From: CAYLLN01 sp033762315
GTDB taxonomy: Bacteria > Planctomycetota > Planctomycetia > Pirellulales > Pirellulaceae
Direction of reading: 5' to 3'
NCBI GenBank assembly: GCA_033762315.1
Contig: JANRLS010000207.1
Span: 1 to 64,000 of the forward strand
DNA length: 64,000 nt
In this document: positions 24,459 through 33,087 of the stretch, one piece after another
Layout of the letters: each line of letters opens with the position of its first letter
Position numbering within the stretch: the first letter of the stretch is position 1
The notes under the pieces: generated by a model
Told to the model about the DNA's origin: nothing
The model's input: only the letters and a program-made list of their open reading frames with translations
The model's database searches: none
Translations under genes and position numbers: made by a program

Positions 24459-26981
24459 ATGGCCAAAGCCCCTGCCGCAACGATCGCTGCTCCGGCGTCG
24501 CGCCTTCGGCGCGCGCTCGCCGCCGCGCGGGGTTTGCCGGGGTGGGCGGGTCGCAACAAGATCGCCACCGCTTCATTCGGCATTGCGGCCGCCCTGATTA
24601 TCGGCAGTTTCGTCGGCGGAACTTTATGGCTGGGGGGAAAAAAAGAGGAACAAGCCTCTCAGCTTCTGGCCGATGCCCTCGCCCGCCTCGACGCGGGAGA
24701 CGACCATCAGGCCCGGCAGATCGCCGCCCGTCTGCGGTCCGAGAAGCAGCTCTCCTACACCGAGCTCGGGGGCCCGATGTACGTGCTTGGGGTGGTCACC
24801 GCCCGCGAGGCCCAAGAGCACTTTCACCCCACCGAGCAACGAACCCTCTACCTCGTCGCCGCGCGCTATTTGGAAGAGGCCCGTGCCCGGGGCTTTCCGG
24901 TGGGTCGCGAACGGGACGGCCTGGCCCTGCTTGGTCGCACACTGCATCATGGCGGCCGCTATGCCCAGAGCTTGCCGTTTCTAAGCGAGGCGCTGGCTGC
25001 CGATCCGCAAGGGGAAGCTCCGCTGGCGTGGCTGTTGGCCGACAGTTGCCTCAAGCTGAATCCGCCAAAGCTCGACCAGGCGCTCCGCTATACCCGCCAA
25101 TATGCCACCACTCCCGGCCTGTCGCCGCGCGATCAGGAAGCGGGCCACCTGCTCGAAAGTCAGATTCTGCTGGCCCAGGGATCGCTTGCCGCGGCCCGCC
25201 AGTCGCTGGCCAGAATTCCCACCACTTCACCCTTGCACAATGAGCAGGTCGTGCAGTCGGCGCGCTTGACCACTCTCGAAGCCGAGCAAGCGATGGACCC
25301 GCAGGCCGCCAAAACGGCGCTGGACGAAACAATCCAGTCGCTGCGCGGCGTGCAAGGGCGTGATGGCCCGACCAGTGGCGTGGTCGGTCAGGCTCAACTG
25401 CTCATTGGTCGCTGTTATGAACTCGCGGGAGACCGCCGGGCGGCCATGGCCCAGTATGACCGGGTGCGGCGCAACTTCTTTGGTCGGCCCGAAGCTCTGG
25501 CCGCGAACGTGTGGCAGGCCAATCTGGTCCGCCAGGAAGGGAATCCGTCTGAAGCGGTCGCGCTCTACGAACGGGCTCTCGCCCAGGCCGGCCCTCGCGA
25601 CGCTTACCAGAACACATGGCTCCCGCTCGACGACTTGCAAAACGAGTTGCAGTCGGCGGTGGACGACCTGATCGCCAACGAGCACTTTTCGCTTGCCGTG
25701 CAGTTGACCGCCGGCTTGACACCGCTGCTGGATGATGTCTTCGCCACGCAGCGGCGGATCGCCGTCGAGCAAGAGTGGGCGAAAAAACTGCAGGGGACTG
25801 CCGCCGGGATTCCTGTGGTCGAAGCGGAGCAAACCCTGGCTCAGGCTCGACAGCATTGGCGGGCCGCAGGAGTTGCCGCCGAACATTTGGCCGAGCTGCG
25901 CGTCGCGACGCGCTACTATCTCGATGACCTCGCCGCCTGCGGACAGCTCTATTTGCAGGGGCAAGGCTATCGCCAGGCCGCGCGGGTCTATCAGGCGATT
26001 TTGCGGCAAGACCCGAAGCAAGGGCAGCCCGAAGCGCTCGTGGGTCTAGGAGAATCGTTGCTGGCGCTGGGAGACACTGCCGGGGCGAGGTCGGCACTGG
26101 CTCGTTCGCGCGAGGTCTATCCCAAGCATCCGGCCACCTACCGGGCTCGGCTGCTTGAATGCGAAGCGTTGGCCGAAGTGGGCGATATTTCCGCTGCCAA
26201 AGAGTTGCTACTCGACAATCTTTATCGCCACGCCCTCACGCCGCAAAGCACCGACTGGCGCGATTCGCTCTTTGCCCTGGGACTGCTGCTGTGCCGCGAG
26301 GCGGGGGATCTCGAAACCAAGAGCCGTCTGGCCGGCGTCGATCAGGTGGAAGCCGAGCCCAAGCAAGCGGGACTAAAGCTGTTGGAGCAAAGCCATGCCA
26401 CCCTGCAAGAGGCGATTCGCACCCTCACCGAAGCGGTGCAGCGATATCCTGAAGCCGGGCAGGTGGTCGAGGCCCGCTACAAGATCGCCGAGTCGTATCG
26501 GCATAGTGCGAAGTGGCCCCGCAAAAAGCTGGGGGTCGTCACCATCGAAACCAGCCGCCTCGCCTTAAATCGACAAATCCAGCAGGAATTGCTCTCGGCC
26601 TGCGACGAATACAGCCAGCTCATCACCGTCCTGAGCGATGCCGAGCAGGCCAAGCGGCGACCGGCGAGCGAGCTTTTGATCCTGCGCAATTGCTACTTCG
26701 GCCGGGCCGACGCTTTGTTCGATCTGGGGCGCTACGAAGAGGCGATCGCCGCCTATTCGGCCGCGACCAATCGCTATCAGCAAACGCCCGAGGCCCTGGA
26801 GGCTTATGTGCAAATCGCCAGTTGCTATCGCCGGCTGAATCGCCCGCAAGAGGCCCGCGGCACGCTGGAGCAAGCCCGCGTGGTGCTCGAACGCATCCAT
26901 GCCGACGCCGACTTTACCCGCACCACCCGGCTCGACCGGGAAGAGTGGACCGACCTGCTCGCCTGGCTTCGCACCCTATGA
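24459..26981 (+). CDS. Membrane-anchored tetratricopeptide-repeat protein
   Basis: An 840-residue protein; ATG at 24459 with AAGGA eight bases upstream (frame open to 24411). One membrane helix lies near residues 36-60 ('IATASFGIAAALIIGSFVGG'), then a helical repeat region fills the rest. Repeats with the TPR signature include 'RQAARVYQAILRQDPKQGQP', 'GRYEEAIAAYSAATNRYQQT' and 'LEAYVQIASCYRRLNRPQEA'. The protein is probably a scaffold facing the periplasm. Its stop overlaps the FlgN-like start by four bases, so it is translated together with the flagellar regulatory genes, though the repeats alone do not show a flagellar role. Confidence 0.75.
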   Translation: MAKAPAATIAAPASRLRRALAAARGLPGWAGRNKIATASFGIAAALIIGSFVGGTLWLGGKKEEQASQLLADALARLDAGDDHQARQIAARLRSEKQLSYTELGGPMYVLGVVTAREAQEHFHPTEQRTLYLVAARYLEEARARGFPVGRERDGLALLGRTLHHGGRYAQSLPFLSEALAADPQGEAPLAWLLADSCLKLNPPKLDQALRYTRQYATTPGLSPRDQEAGHLLESQILLAQGSLAAARQSLARIPTTSPLHNEQVVQSARLTTLEAEQAMDPQAAKTALDETIQSLRGVQGRDGPTSGVVGQAQLLIGRCYELAGDRRAAMAQYDRVRRNFFGRPEALAANVWQANLVRQEGNPSEAVALYERALAQAGPRDAYQNTWLPLDDLQNELQSAVDDLIANEHFSLAVQLTAGLTPLLDDVFATQRRIAVEQEWAKKLQGTAAGIPVVEAEQTLAQARQHWRAAGVAAEHLAELRVATRYYLDDLAACGQLYLQGQGYRQAARVYQAILRQDPKQGQPEALVGLGESLLALGDTAGARSALARSREVYPKHPATYRARLLECEALAEVGDISAAKELLLDNLYRHALTPQSTDWRDSLFALGLLLCREAGDLETKSRLAGVDQVEAEPKQAGLKLLEQSHATLQEAIRTLTEAVQRYPEAGQVVEARYKIAESYRHSAKWPRKKLGVVTIETSRLALNRQIQQELLSACDEYSQLITVLSDAEQAKRRPASELLILRNCYFGRADALFDLGRYEEAIAAYSAATNRYQQTPEALEAYVQIASCYRRLNRPQEARGTLEQARVVLERIHADADFTRTTRLDREEWTDLLAWLRTL

Positions 26982-27430
26982 CGACAACCTTGGAAACCGA
27001 CCGCCTGGCCGACCTGGTCACCGCTCGCCTGCAAATGCTGGAGCTGCTTGCGCAGCTCGCCGGCCGGCAGTTGTCCCTTGTGCGGGATGGCCAGATGTCC
27101 GACCTGATGAAGCTGCTGGCCGCCAAGCAAACGGTTCTCAACCAGTTGCAGCAAGTCGAGAAACTGCTAGATCCGTTTCGCCAGCAAGACCCCGAGCGGC
27201 GCGTTTGGCGCAGCGACGCCGATCGCCGCCGCTGCCAGGCCGCCGCGACGCGCTGCGATGAACTGCTCACCGCCACGATGGACCTGGAGCGCCAGGGAGA
27301 GGCTCACATGCTGATCCGCCGCGATGCGGCCGCCTCGGCCTTGGCAGGCATGCACGCCGCCGCCGCCGCCTCGGCCGCCTATGCCGCTGGGCACGCCACG
27401 CCGGCCACCCACGTTGAGTGCGAGGGCTGA
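26978..27430 (+). CDS. flgN: FlgN-like flagellar export chaperone
   Basis: A 150-residue helical protein starting in an ATGA overlap with the TPR gene. The N-terminal 70 residues form one long amphipathic helix ('LTARLQMLELLAQLAGRQ'-type pattern, with 'LLAAKQTVLNQLQQVEKLLD'), the pattern of FlgN chaperones for the hook-filament junction proteins. The C-terminus is Ala-rich. Placement at the head of the flagellar cluster supports the call; sequence similarity by eye is weak, so alternative general helical proteins are possible. Confidence 0.55.
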   Translation: MTTTLETDRLADLVTARLQMLELLAQLAGRQLSLVRDGQMSDLMKLLAAKQTVLNQLQQVEKLLDPFRQQDPERRVWRSDADRRRCQAAATRCDELLTATMDLERQGEAHMLIRRDAAASALAGMHAAAAASAAYAAGHATPATHVECEG

Positions 27431-27432
27431 CC

Positions 27433-28323
27433 ATGACCATGACCGAACCTACCATCCTGAAGTTTCCGCAAGCCTCACCCGTGCCGCCGGCCGCCACCGC
27501 GCCGGGTGAGCTCGATTTGCAGGCAATTCTATTTGCCTGGAATCAGGCGACCGACCGCCTGCAAAAAACGCACGAGGCGCTGCAAAGCGAAATCCACCGG
27601 CTGACCGACGAGCTGGAAGTGAAAAACCGCGAGCTCGCGCGGCAAAATCGCCTGGCCGATTTGGGACAAATGGCGGCGCACGTGGCCCACGAAGTGCGCA
27701 ACAGCCTCGTGCCGATGAAGCTCTACCTCAGTTTGCTGCGGCGGCGAATCAGCGGCGATTTGGGCAGTCTCGATGTGCTCGACAAAGTCACCGCCGGCTT
27801 CACGGCTCTCGAAGCGACGGTTAGCGATTTGCTGCACTTCTCGAGCGACCGCCAGCCGAAGCGCGAGCGGTTCGATGCCCGGCAACTGATCGACGAAGTG
27901 GGGCAATTGCTTGCCCCGCAGCTCGATGCCCAGGCGATTGTGTGCGAGCTCGACTGCCCAGCCGAATTGCCCCTGCGGGCCGACCGCGACATGCTCCGCC
28001 GGGCGCTGCTCAACCTGGTGCTCAACGCGCTCGACGCCATGCCCACCGGCGGCCGACTGGTCATTACCGTGTGGCCCGGACCGGAGGGAGTTGAAATCGA
28101 GGTGGCCGATAGCGGACCAGGAATCGATCCCGCCACGCTGACTCACCTGGCCGAGCCTTTTTTCACGACCAAAGCCAGCGGCACCGGGCTGGGATTGGCG
28201 ATTGTCGATCGGATCGTGACCGCCCACGAAGGGCGGCTGCTCGTCGCGAATTGCCCCGAAGGGGGCGCGGCGTTCACCTTGTGCATTCCTAGTCGGGCCG
28301 TCGCCCTGGAGAAAGCAGCATGA
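27433..28323 (+). CDS. Soluble sensor histidine kinase (FlrB/FleS-like)
   Basis: A 296-residue kinase without membrane helices; ATG at 27433. After a short coiled coil, the H-box reads 'MAAHVAHEVRNSLVPMKL' with H86 as phosphoacceptor. The catalytic ATP domain has N-box 'LNLVLNALDAMPTGG', G1 'DSGPGIDPA', F-box 'EPFFTTKASGTGLGLAIVD'. A single-domain, cytosolic kinase of this shape directly before an NtrC-type activator is the FlrB/FlrC-like arrangement that times flagellar class transitions. It overlaps the activator start by four bases. Confidence 0.85.
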   Translation: MTMTEPTILKFPQASPVPPAATAPGELDLQAILFAWNQATDRLQKTHEALQSEIHRLTDELEVKNRELARQNRLADLGQMAAHVAHEVRNSLVPMKLYLSLLRRRISGDLGSLDVLDKVTAGFTALEATVSDLLHFSSDRQPKRERFDARQLIDEVGQLLAPQLDAQAIVCELDCPAELPLRADRDMLRRALLNLVLNALDAMPTGGRLVITVWPGPEGVEIEVADSGPGIDPATLTHLAEPFFTTKASGTGLGLAIVDRIVTAHEGRLLVANCPEGGAAFTLCIPSRAVALEKAA

Positions 28324-29807
28324 GCATCGCCACTCTACCCCGCGGCGCCGGCAAGCAAACCGGCGGAATTCGTTCCGCGGAAGTCATCGCCGAATCGCGT
28401 GGCGATCGCACGCTCGCCGATCCGATCGGCCACATTCTCGTGGTCGATGACAACGCCCGCGCCCGGCAATCGATGGCCGACGTGCTGCAAGCGGCCGGAC
28501 ACGAGGTGGTCGCCTGCGCGAGCGCGATCGAGGCACTGAAAGTCGTCGAGCGGCGGCTTCCCGATGTCATCATTACCGACCTGCAAATGCCCGGCATGGA
28601 TGGCCTGGCGTTCATCCGCACGCTCGCCGAGCGGCGGGTCGAGGCACAGATCGTCATGGTGACGGCGTTCGCCTCGGTCTCGTCCGCCGTCGAAGCGATG
28701 CGGTACGGAGCCTTCGACTACATCGAAAAGCCGTTCGACGTGGAACAACTGGAGCAACTCGTTTCCCGCGCCTTGCGACATGGCGAGAAAGTTGGCCGCC
28801 GGTCGAGCGTTCCGGTGCAGGTTCCGATCTGGCAGGGAATGATGGTCGGCAACAGCCCGGCGATGAAGCTGCTGCGTGAGCGAATCGCGCAGGCTGCTCC
28901 CACGGACGAAACGATCCTGGTTTCCGGCGAAAGCGGCACCGGCAAGGAACTGGTGGCCCGCTGCTTGCACGCCGCCAGCCGCCGCGCCGAGAGGGCGTTT
29001 GTCGGGCTGAACTGCCCGGCCCTTTCGCCGCAACTGATGGAAAGTGAACTGTTTGGCCACGAGCGGGGAGCCTTCACCAGTGCCGATGCTCCGCGGGTCG
29101 GGCGTTTCGAGCTGGCCGAGGGAGGAACGATCCTGCTCGATGAAATCACCGAGATCGATTCCCCCCTGCAAGCCAAGCTGCTGCGGGTGCTGCAAGAGCG
29201 GACCTATGAGCGGGTCGGCTCGAGCCAATCGCGGCCGGCCGATGTGCGGGTCATTGCCACGACGAATCGCGATTTGCGGGCTGAGGTCGCTGCCGGCCGG
29301 TTCCGGCAAGACCTCTATTACCGCCTGAATGTGGTGCCGATCCAGGTGCCGCCACTCCGCGAGCGCTTGGCCGATGTGCCGCTGCTGATCGAGCATTTCC
29401 TCGGTGCGGCGGCTGCCCGTTTGGGACGTCCGGCATGCGAGCTGGCACCCGACGCGCTCGACCTGGTGAGCCACTATCACTGGCCGGGGAATGTGCGCGA
29501 GCTCGAAAACCTGGCGACCAGGGTCAGCGTTCTGGGCCAGGGACGCACCCTCGCCGCCGCCGACCTCCGCCCCTGGCTGATCGATGCCGAGCAGGCGATC
29601 AGCACTCCCGCGACGGAATCGGCCGGCGCGCTCTCGGCCGGGATGAAGCTCGAAGACATGGAGCGCCGGCTGATCGAGGCGACGCTCGACCACTACGACG
29701 GCCACCGCGCCAAAGCCGCCCAGGCCCTGGGAATTGGCATTCGGACGCTGTCGAACAAGCTGCGTCAGTACGGATACGCCCCCCGCACGCGGGCGTTTGG
29801 CAAGTAA
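28320..29807 (+). CDS. NtrC-family sigma-54 activator (FlrC/FleR-like)
   Basis: A 495-residue response regulator. Receiver about 37-150 with acidic pair D43-D44, phosphoacceptor D87 ('DVIITDLQMPGMDGL') and conserved 'EKPF'. AAA+ domain about 180-410 with Walker A 'GESGTGKE' and the sigma-54-contacting loop 'GAFTSA', Walker B 'GGTILLDEI', arginine-rich 'ATTNRDL'. C-terminal Fis-type helix-turn-helix 'HRAKAAQALGIGIRTLSNKL'. The intact GAFT loop argues for true sigma-54 activation, and a strong -24/-12 promoter follows at 30049. Probably activated by the kinase at 27433. Confidence 0.93.
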   Translation: MSIATLPRGAGKQTGGIRSAEVIAESRGDRTLADPIGHILVVDDNARARQSMADVLQAAGHEVVACASAIEALKVVERRLPDVIITDLQMPGMDGLAFIRTLAERRVEAQIVMVTAFASVSSAVEAMRYGAFDYIEKPFDVEQLEQLVSRALRHGEKVGRRSSVPVQVPIWQGMMVGNSPAMKLLRERIAQAAPTDETILVSGESGTGKELVARCLHAASRRAERAFVGLNCPALSPQLMESELFGHERGAFTSADAPRVGRFELAEGGTILLDEITEIDSPLQAKLLRVLQERTYERVGSSQSRPADVRVIATTNRDLRAEVAAGRFRQDLYYRLNVVPIQVPPLRERLADVPLLIEHFLGAAAARLGRPACELAPDALDLVSHYHWPGNVRELENLATRVSVLGQGRTLAAADLRPWLIDAEQAISTPATESAGALSAGMKLEDMERRLIEATLDHYDGHRAKAAQALGIGIRTLSNKLRQYGYAPRTRAFGK

Positions 29808-30048
29808 CCTCTCAGGAGACCCATGTATGGCGTGGCAACCACGGATGGTTGTAGCGTCGCTTACCGGCAGTTTCTGCCGCTCACCCTCGGCAATAACCGC
29901 CGATCGCCCGGCACCCGCGCCGGGCGAGCGCAAGGTAGCGGGCGAAATTCGCCGGCTTCCCCGTTTTTCCCAATTCCCGCCTCCGTCGCTATTTGCGGCG
30001 ATTCGCCGCGGCTCAACCCGCCGCCAAAGCACCCGCCGCCCCGCTAGC

Positions 30049-30062
30049 GGCACGGGGCTTGC
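30049..30062 (+). promoter_or_regulatory. Sigma-54 promoter (-24 GG / -12 GC) for flgB
   Basis: GGCAC at 30049-30053 (-24) and TTGC at 30059-30062 (-12), with exactly 10 bases between GG and GC, match the -24/-12 consensus almost perfectly. It lies 42 bases before the flgB ATG at 30105. The start should lie near 30074. The 297-base gap 29808-30104 has no other credible coding sequence; its upstream half could hold activator-binding sites. Confidence 0.85.
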
Positions 30063-30104
30063 AATGGGTTGGCTCGCGGCACGGGCCGCTCAAGGAATCA
30101 ACTG

Positions 30105-30518
30105 ATGTTGCAGGGTCTATTTGGTTCCACGAATATCCCCATCCTGGGCGAGGTGCTGAACTTCGCCCAGGCCCGCCAGGGGGTGCTCGCGGGCAACATC
30201 GCCAATGTGAACACGCCCGGTTATCGGCTGCGAGACCTGTCGCCGACCGCCTTTCAGGAGAAGCTGAAAAAAGCGATTGAAACCACACGCGAGGAGGGCG
30301 GCGAGCTTTCGCCCGGCCTCATCCGTTCGGAGCCGGGCGACTCGCTACGCGAAGTTCGCGAGTCGCTGCAAAACATCCTGTATCACGACGACACGAACAT
30401 CGACCTGGAAAAGCAGGTTGCCGAAATCACCAAAAACCAAATCCTGCACAATTTCGCCCTGACCGTGATGACAGACCAGTTCAATCTGCTCGGCCAGGCG
30501 ATCAGCGAGCGGGTGTGA
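30105..30518 (+). CDS. flgB: Flagellar rod protein FlgB
   Basis: A 137-residue proximal rod protein. The ATG at 30105 is in the upstream open frame from 30069 but starts the natural FlgB sequence. It carries the conserved N-terminal rod/hook/filament motif 'QGVLAGNIANVNTPGYRLRD' (about residues 26-45) and a C-terminal coiled-coil helix with 'QVAEITKNQILHNFALTVM'. Exported by the flagellar type III system. First gene after the sigma-54 promoter. Confidence 0.93.
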   Translation: MLQGLFGSTNIPILGEVLNFAQARQGVLAGNIANVNTPGYRLRDLSPTAFQEKLKKAIETTREEGGELSPGLIRSEPGDSLREVRESLQNILYHDDTNIDLEKQVAEITKNQILHNFALTVMTDQFNLLGQAISERV

Positions 30519-30541
30519 AAGCAACTCACTGGTAGCCAACT

Positions 30542-30967
30542 ATGATTCCAGCCCTCGACATCAGCACAAGCGCCTTGGTAGCCCAGCGCATCCGAATGGA
30601 TGCGATCTCGGGCAATCTGGCGAATATGTCGTCGCTAACGCGCGATGAAAACGGCGAGATGCAGCCGTATGAAGCGCGGTACGCGATCTTCCAGTCCGAT
30701 GACGAAGTTGGCACCCCCAATGGCGCGGTTGGCGTGAAGGTGGCCGCCATCGAGACGGAGAAGCTAGAGCCGAATTATCGCTGGGAGCCGGGGCATCCGT
30801 ATGCCATCAAAAGCGGCCCGAAAAAGGGATACGTCGCCTATCCGCAGATCAACATGACGGCCGAAATGGTCGATGCCCTCGTCGCCGCCCGCGCCTACGA
30901 AGCGAACCTTGGTGCGATGGAAATCAGCAAGAACATGGCTCAGCAGTCGCTTCGCATCCTCGGCTAA
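30542..30967 (+). CDS. flgC: Flagellar rod protein FlgC
   Basis: A 141-residue rod protein. N-terminal 'ALVAQRIRMDAISGNLANMS' (rod/hook family), then 'EMQPYEARYAIFQ', and the C-terminal 'ISKNMAQQSLRILG' helix that polymerises with the N-terminus. Length is close to the usual 134-150. It starts 23 bases after flgB. Confidence 0.93.
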   Translation: MIPALDISTSALVAQRIRMDAISGNLANMSSLTRDENGEMQPYEARYAIFQSDDEVGTPNGAVGVKVAAIETEKLEPNYRWEPGHPYAIKSGPKKGYVAYPQINMTAEMVDALVAARAYEANLGAMEISKNMAQQSLRILG

Positions 30968-31017
30968 AGAACTCTCTCCCAACTTTCAACCTGGAACCTT
31001 GAACTCGACCCCCCACC

Positions 31018-31317
31018 ATGTCCACCATTACTTCCCTTCAGCCGCAACTCGCCTCGCCGGGCCTCGCCGCGCCGCGGCCGGCCGAAGGGGCGGGGCCAGC
31101 GCCGTTCAGAAATATGCTGATCGAGGCGCTCGACCAGGTGAACTCGATGCAGCAGCAGGCCGACGAGGCGGTGCAGCAATTGGTGACCGGTGGCGACGCG
31201 AACCCAGCCGAAGTGCTGACGACCCTGCAAAAGGCGGATATGTCGTTTCGCCTGATGCTGCAAATTCGCAACAAGCTGGTGCAGGCGTATCAAGAGGTGA
31301 GCAACGTCCGGATTTGA
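31018..31317 (+). CDS. fliE: Flagellar hook-basal body complex protein FliE
   Basis: A 99-residue protein. The second half has the FliE pattern: 'FRNMLIEALDQVNSMQQQAD', 'AVQQLVTGG', 'VLTTLQKADMSFRLMLQIRN' and 'VQAYQEVSNVRI' at the end. FliE links the MS ring to the rod and is exported early. The N-terminal 30 residues are Pro/Ala-rich and variable. Confidence 0.9.
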   Translation: MSTITSLQPQLASPGLAAPRPAEGAGPAPFRNMLIEALDQVNSMQQQADEAVQQLVTGGDANPAEVLTTLQKADMSFRLMLQIRNKLVQAYQEVSNVRI

Positions 31318-31328
31318 GGTAACACCTG

Positions 31329-31351
31329 GCGGGCAAGATGCCCGCTCCACG
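31329..31351 (-). repeat. Palindromic intergenic repeat, diverged copy
   Basis: Read on the minus strand, these 23 bases match the 12960 repeat at about 17 of 23 positions. The core is GCGGGC-ATCTT-GCCCGC, a 6-bp stem with 5-base loop. It occupies the gap between fliE and fliF and partly overlaps an upstream in-frame extension of fliF, arguing for the downstream fliF start. Confidence 0.65.
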
Positions 31352-31364
31352 CAGGAAGCCACGG

Positions 31365-33050
31365 ATGGACTTCGTCAACAAAGCCTATGCTCAACTGGTC
31401 GAGCTCTTCCGCTCGCTGACGCCGGGAACGCGCGTCGCGGTGGGACTCTTGCTTGTCGTGATCGTCGTCAGCCTGGGGTATCTGTTCCAGTATCAGGCCG
31501 CCGGCGGCGACGAGTTTTTGCTCGATGGCCGCCCCTTCAGCGGCAGCGAGCTGACCGCCATCGAGGCCGCCTTCGCCAAGGCGGGCCTGGGCAAGAGCAC
31601 CATCGTCGGCAACCGCATCCGCATTCCCCGCGGGCAAAAAGAGCTGTACCTGGCCGCCCTGGCCGATTCGAGCGCCTTGCCCGCGGACTTCTCGAAATAC
31701 ATGGACGAGGCCACTGCCGGCGACAACCCCTTTGCTTCGGCCCAATCGCTGCAAGCCCGCCGCTGGAACGCCAAGCAGAAGGAACTGGCCCTCATCATCT
31801 CGCGAATGCGGGGGATCGAATCGGCCACCGTGCAGTACGATGAAGAGGCCAAACCGGGTCTGATTCGGACCAAGCAAAAGACCGCGATGGTCGCCGTGCA
31901 AACCGCCGGCGGTTCGCTTGACGAAGACCAGATCAAGGCGATTCGGAATGTCATCGCCTCGGCCTACGCGGGGCTCGACCGGCATAGCATTACGATCACG
32001 GACATGACCAGCGGCCTCTCGTTTGGCGGCGCGGTCGGACCAGGGGGCTTGCCCGACGACGAGAGCCTCTACGCCGCGCACAAGCAAAAGTACGAGCGCG
32101 ACTGGCAGCGAAAAATTGCCGGCCAATTGGCGATGATTCCCGGCGTGATCGTCGGCGTGAATGTCGAGCTGAGCCCTGAGATCGAGCACACGCGCCAGCT
32201 TCTCAAGCTCGACCCCAAGCCGGTGACGACCAATGCCTCGGAATTCAACGAGGAAACAAGCTCCCGGCCGAGTGTTCCCGCGGGGCGGCCCGGCGCGGTG
32301 AGCAATGGGGTCGGCAATCAGCCGGTGGCGATCAACGCGACGGCCGCCGGCGCTGCGGAGACGCAGCGGACCGTGTCGCGGTCCGATATTCACAACGTCC
32401 CCGGCTACGAGCAGGAATCGGTGACGCGCACTCCCCTGGTGCCGACCAAGGTGACTGCCTCGATCGACGTGCCGGCGAGTTACTACGTCAACATTTGGCG
32501 GCAGCGGAATCCCGCGCCGGCCGGACAGCCTGTCCAGACTCCCGAAGCGGCCGACCTCGCGAAGATCGAGACCGAGACGACCAATCAGATCAAGGAGACG
32601 GTTCGCAATTTGCTGCCGCCAGTAAACCAGGGGACCGATCCGTATCCGCACATCACCGTGGCGACCTATACCGATTTGCCCGGTCCGGCCGCTGCCGAGC
32701 CGTCGCTGGCGTCGGCCGGCACGTTGTGGCTGGCCGAAAACTGGCGGACGCTCGCGCTCGTCGGTCTCGGTGCCTTTAGCCTGCTGTTCCTGCGAGGCAT
32801 GGTGCGCTCGACCGCCGGCAGCCCGGCACCGGCAACGAGCGCCGCCGGTGGCGCTGCGGGCACCGAAACGGGGCCCCGATTGGCTGCAATCGACGACGGC
32901 GACGATGCTCCTGCCGAGCCCGAAACGGTGCTCAAGCGTCGTTTTGGCTCGTCCGGTCCCGATCTGAAAGCCGAGCTGCGCGACCTGGTGAAAGAGAACC
33001 CCGATGCCGCCGCCAACATTTTGCGCGCCTGGATCGGCGAAGCGGCTTGA
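31365..33050 (+). CDS. fliF: Flagellar MS-ring protein FliF
   Basis: A 561-residue protein; ATG at 31365 chosen because the stretch between 31338 and 31365 is inside a repeat. Two membrane helices lie near residues 26-46 and about 465-485. The periplasmic ring-building part contains 'RGIESATVQYDEEAKPGL' and the Pro-rich 'SSRPSVPAGRPGAVSNG'. The end, 'LKAELRDLVKENPDAAANIL' and 'RAWIGEAA', is the FliG-binding tail. Standard length. It anchors the C-ring and export gate. Confidence 0.93.
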   Translation: MDFVNKAYAQLVELFRSLTPGTRVAVGLLLVVIVVSLGYLFQYQAAGGDEFLLDGRPFSGSELTAIEAAFAKAGLGKSTIVGNRIRIPRGQKELYLAALADSSALPADFSKYMDEATAGDNPFASAQSLQARRWNAKQKELALIISRMRGIESATVQYDEEAKPGLIRTKQKTAMVAVQTAGGSLDEDQIKAIRNVIASAYAGLDRHSITITDMTSGLSFGGAVGPGGLPDDESLYAAHKQKYERDWQRKIAGQLAMIPGVIVGVNVELSPEIEHTRQLLKLDPKPVTTNASEFNEETSSRPSVPAGRPGAVSNGVGNQPVAINATAAGAAETQRTVSRSDIHNVPGYEQESVTRTPLVPTKVTASIDVPASYYVNIWRQRNPAPAGQPVQTPEAADLAKIETETTNQIKETVRNLLPPVNQGTDPYPHITVATYTDLPGPAAAEPSLASAGTLWLAENWRTLALVGLGAFSLLFLRGMVRSTAGSPAPATSAAGGAAGTETGPRLAAIDDGDDAPAEPETVLKRRFGSSGPDLKAELRDLVKENPDAAANILRAWIGEAA

Positions 33051-33087
33051 TTTTCCACCTTGAAACCAAATCCACCAACCATTCACC

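Noticed and set aside
31329..31351. Sigma-54-like GG-N10-GC match before fliF
   Set aside because: It lies inside the dispersed palindromic repeat, and only TGGC and TGC match; no independent support.
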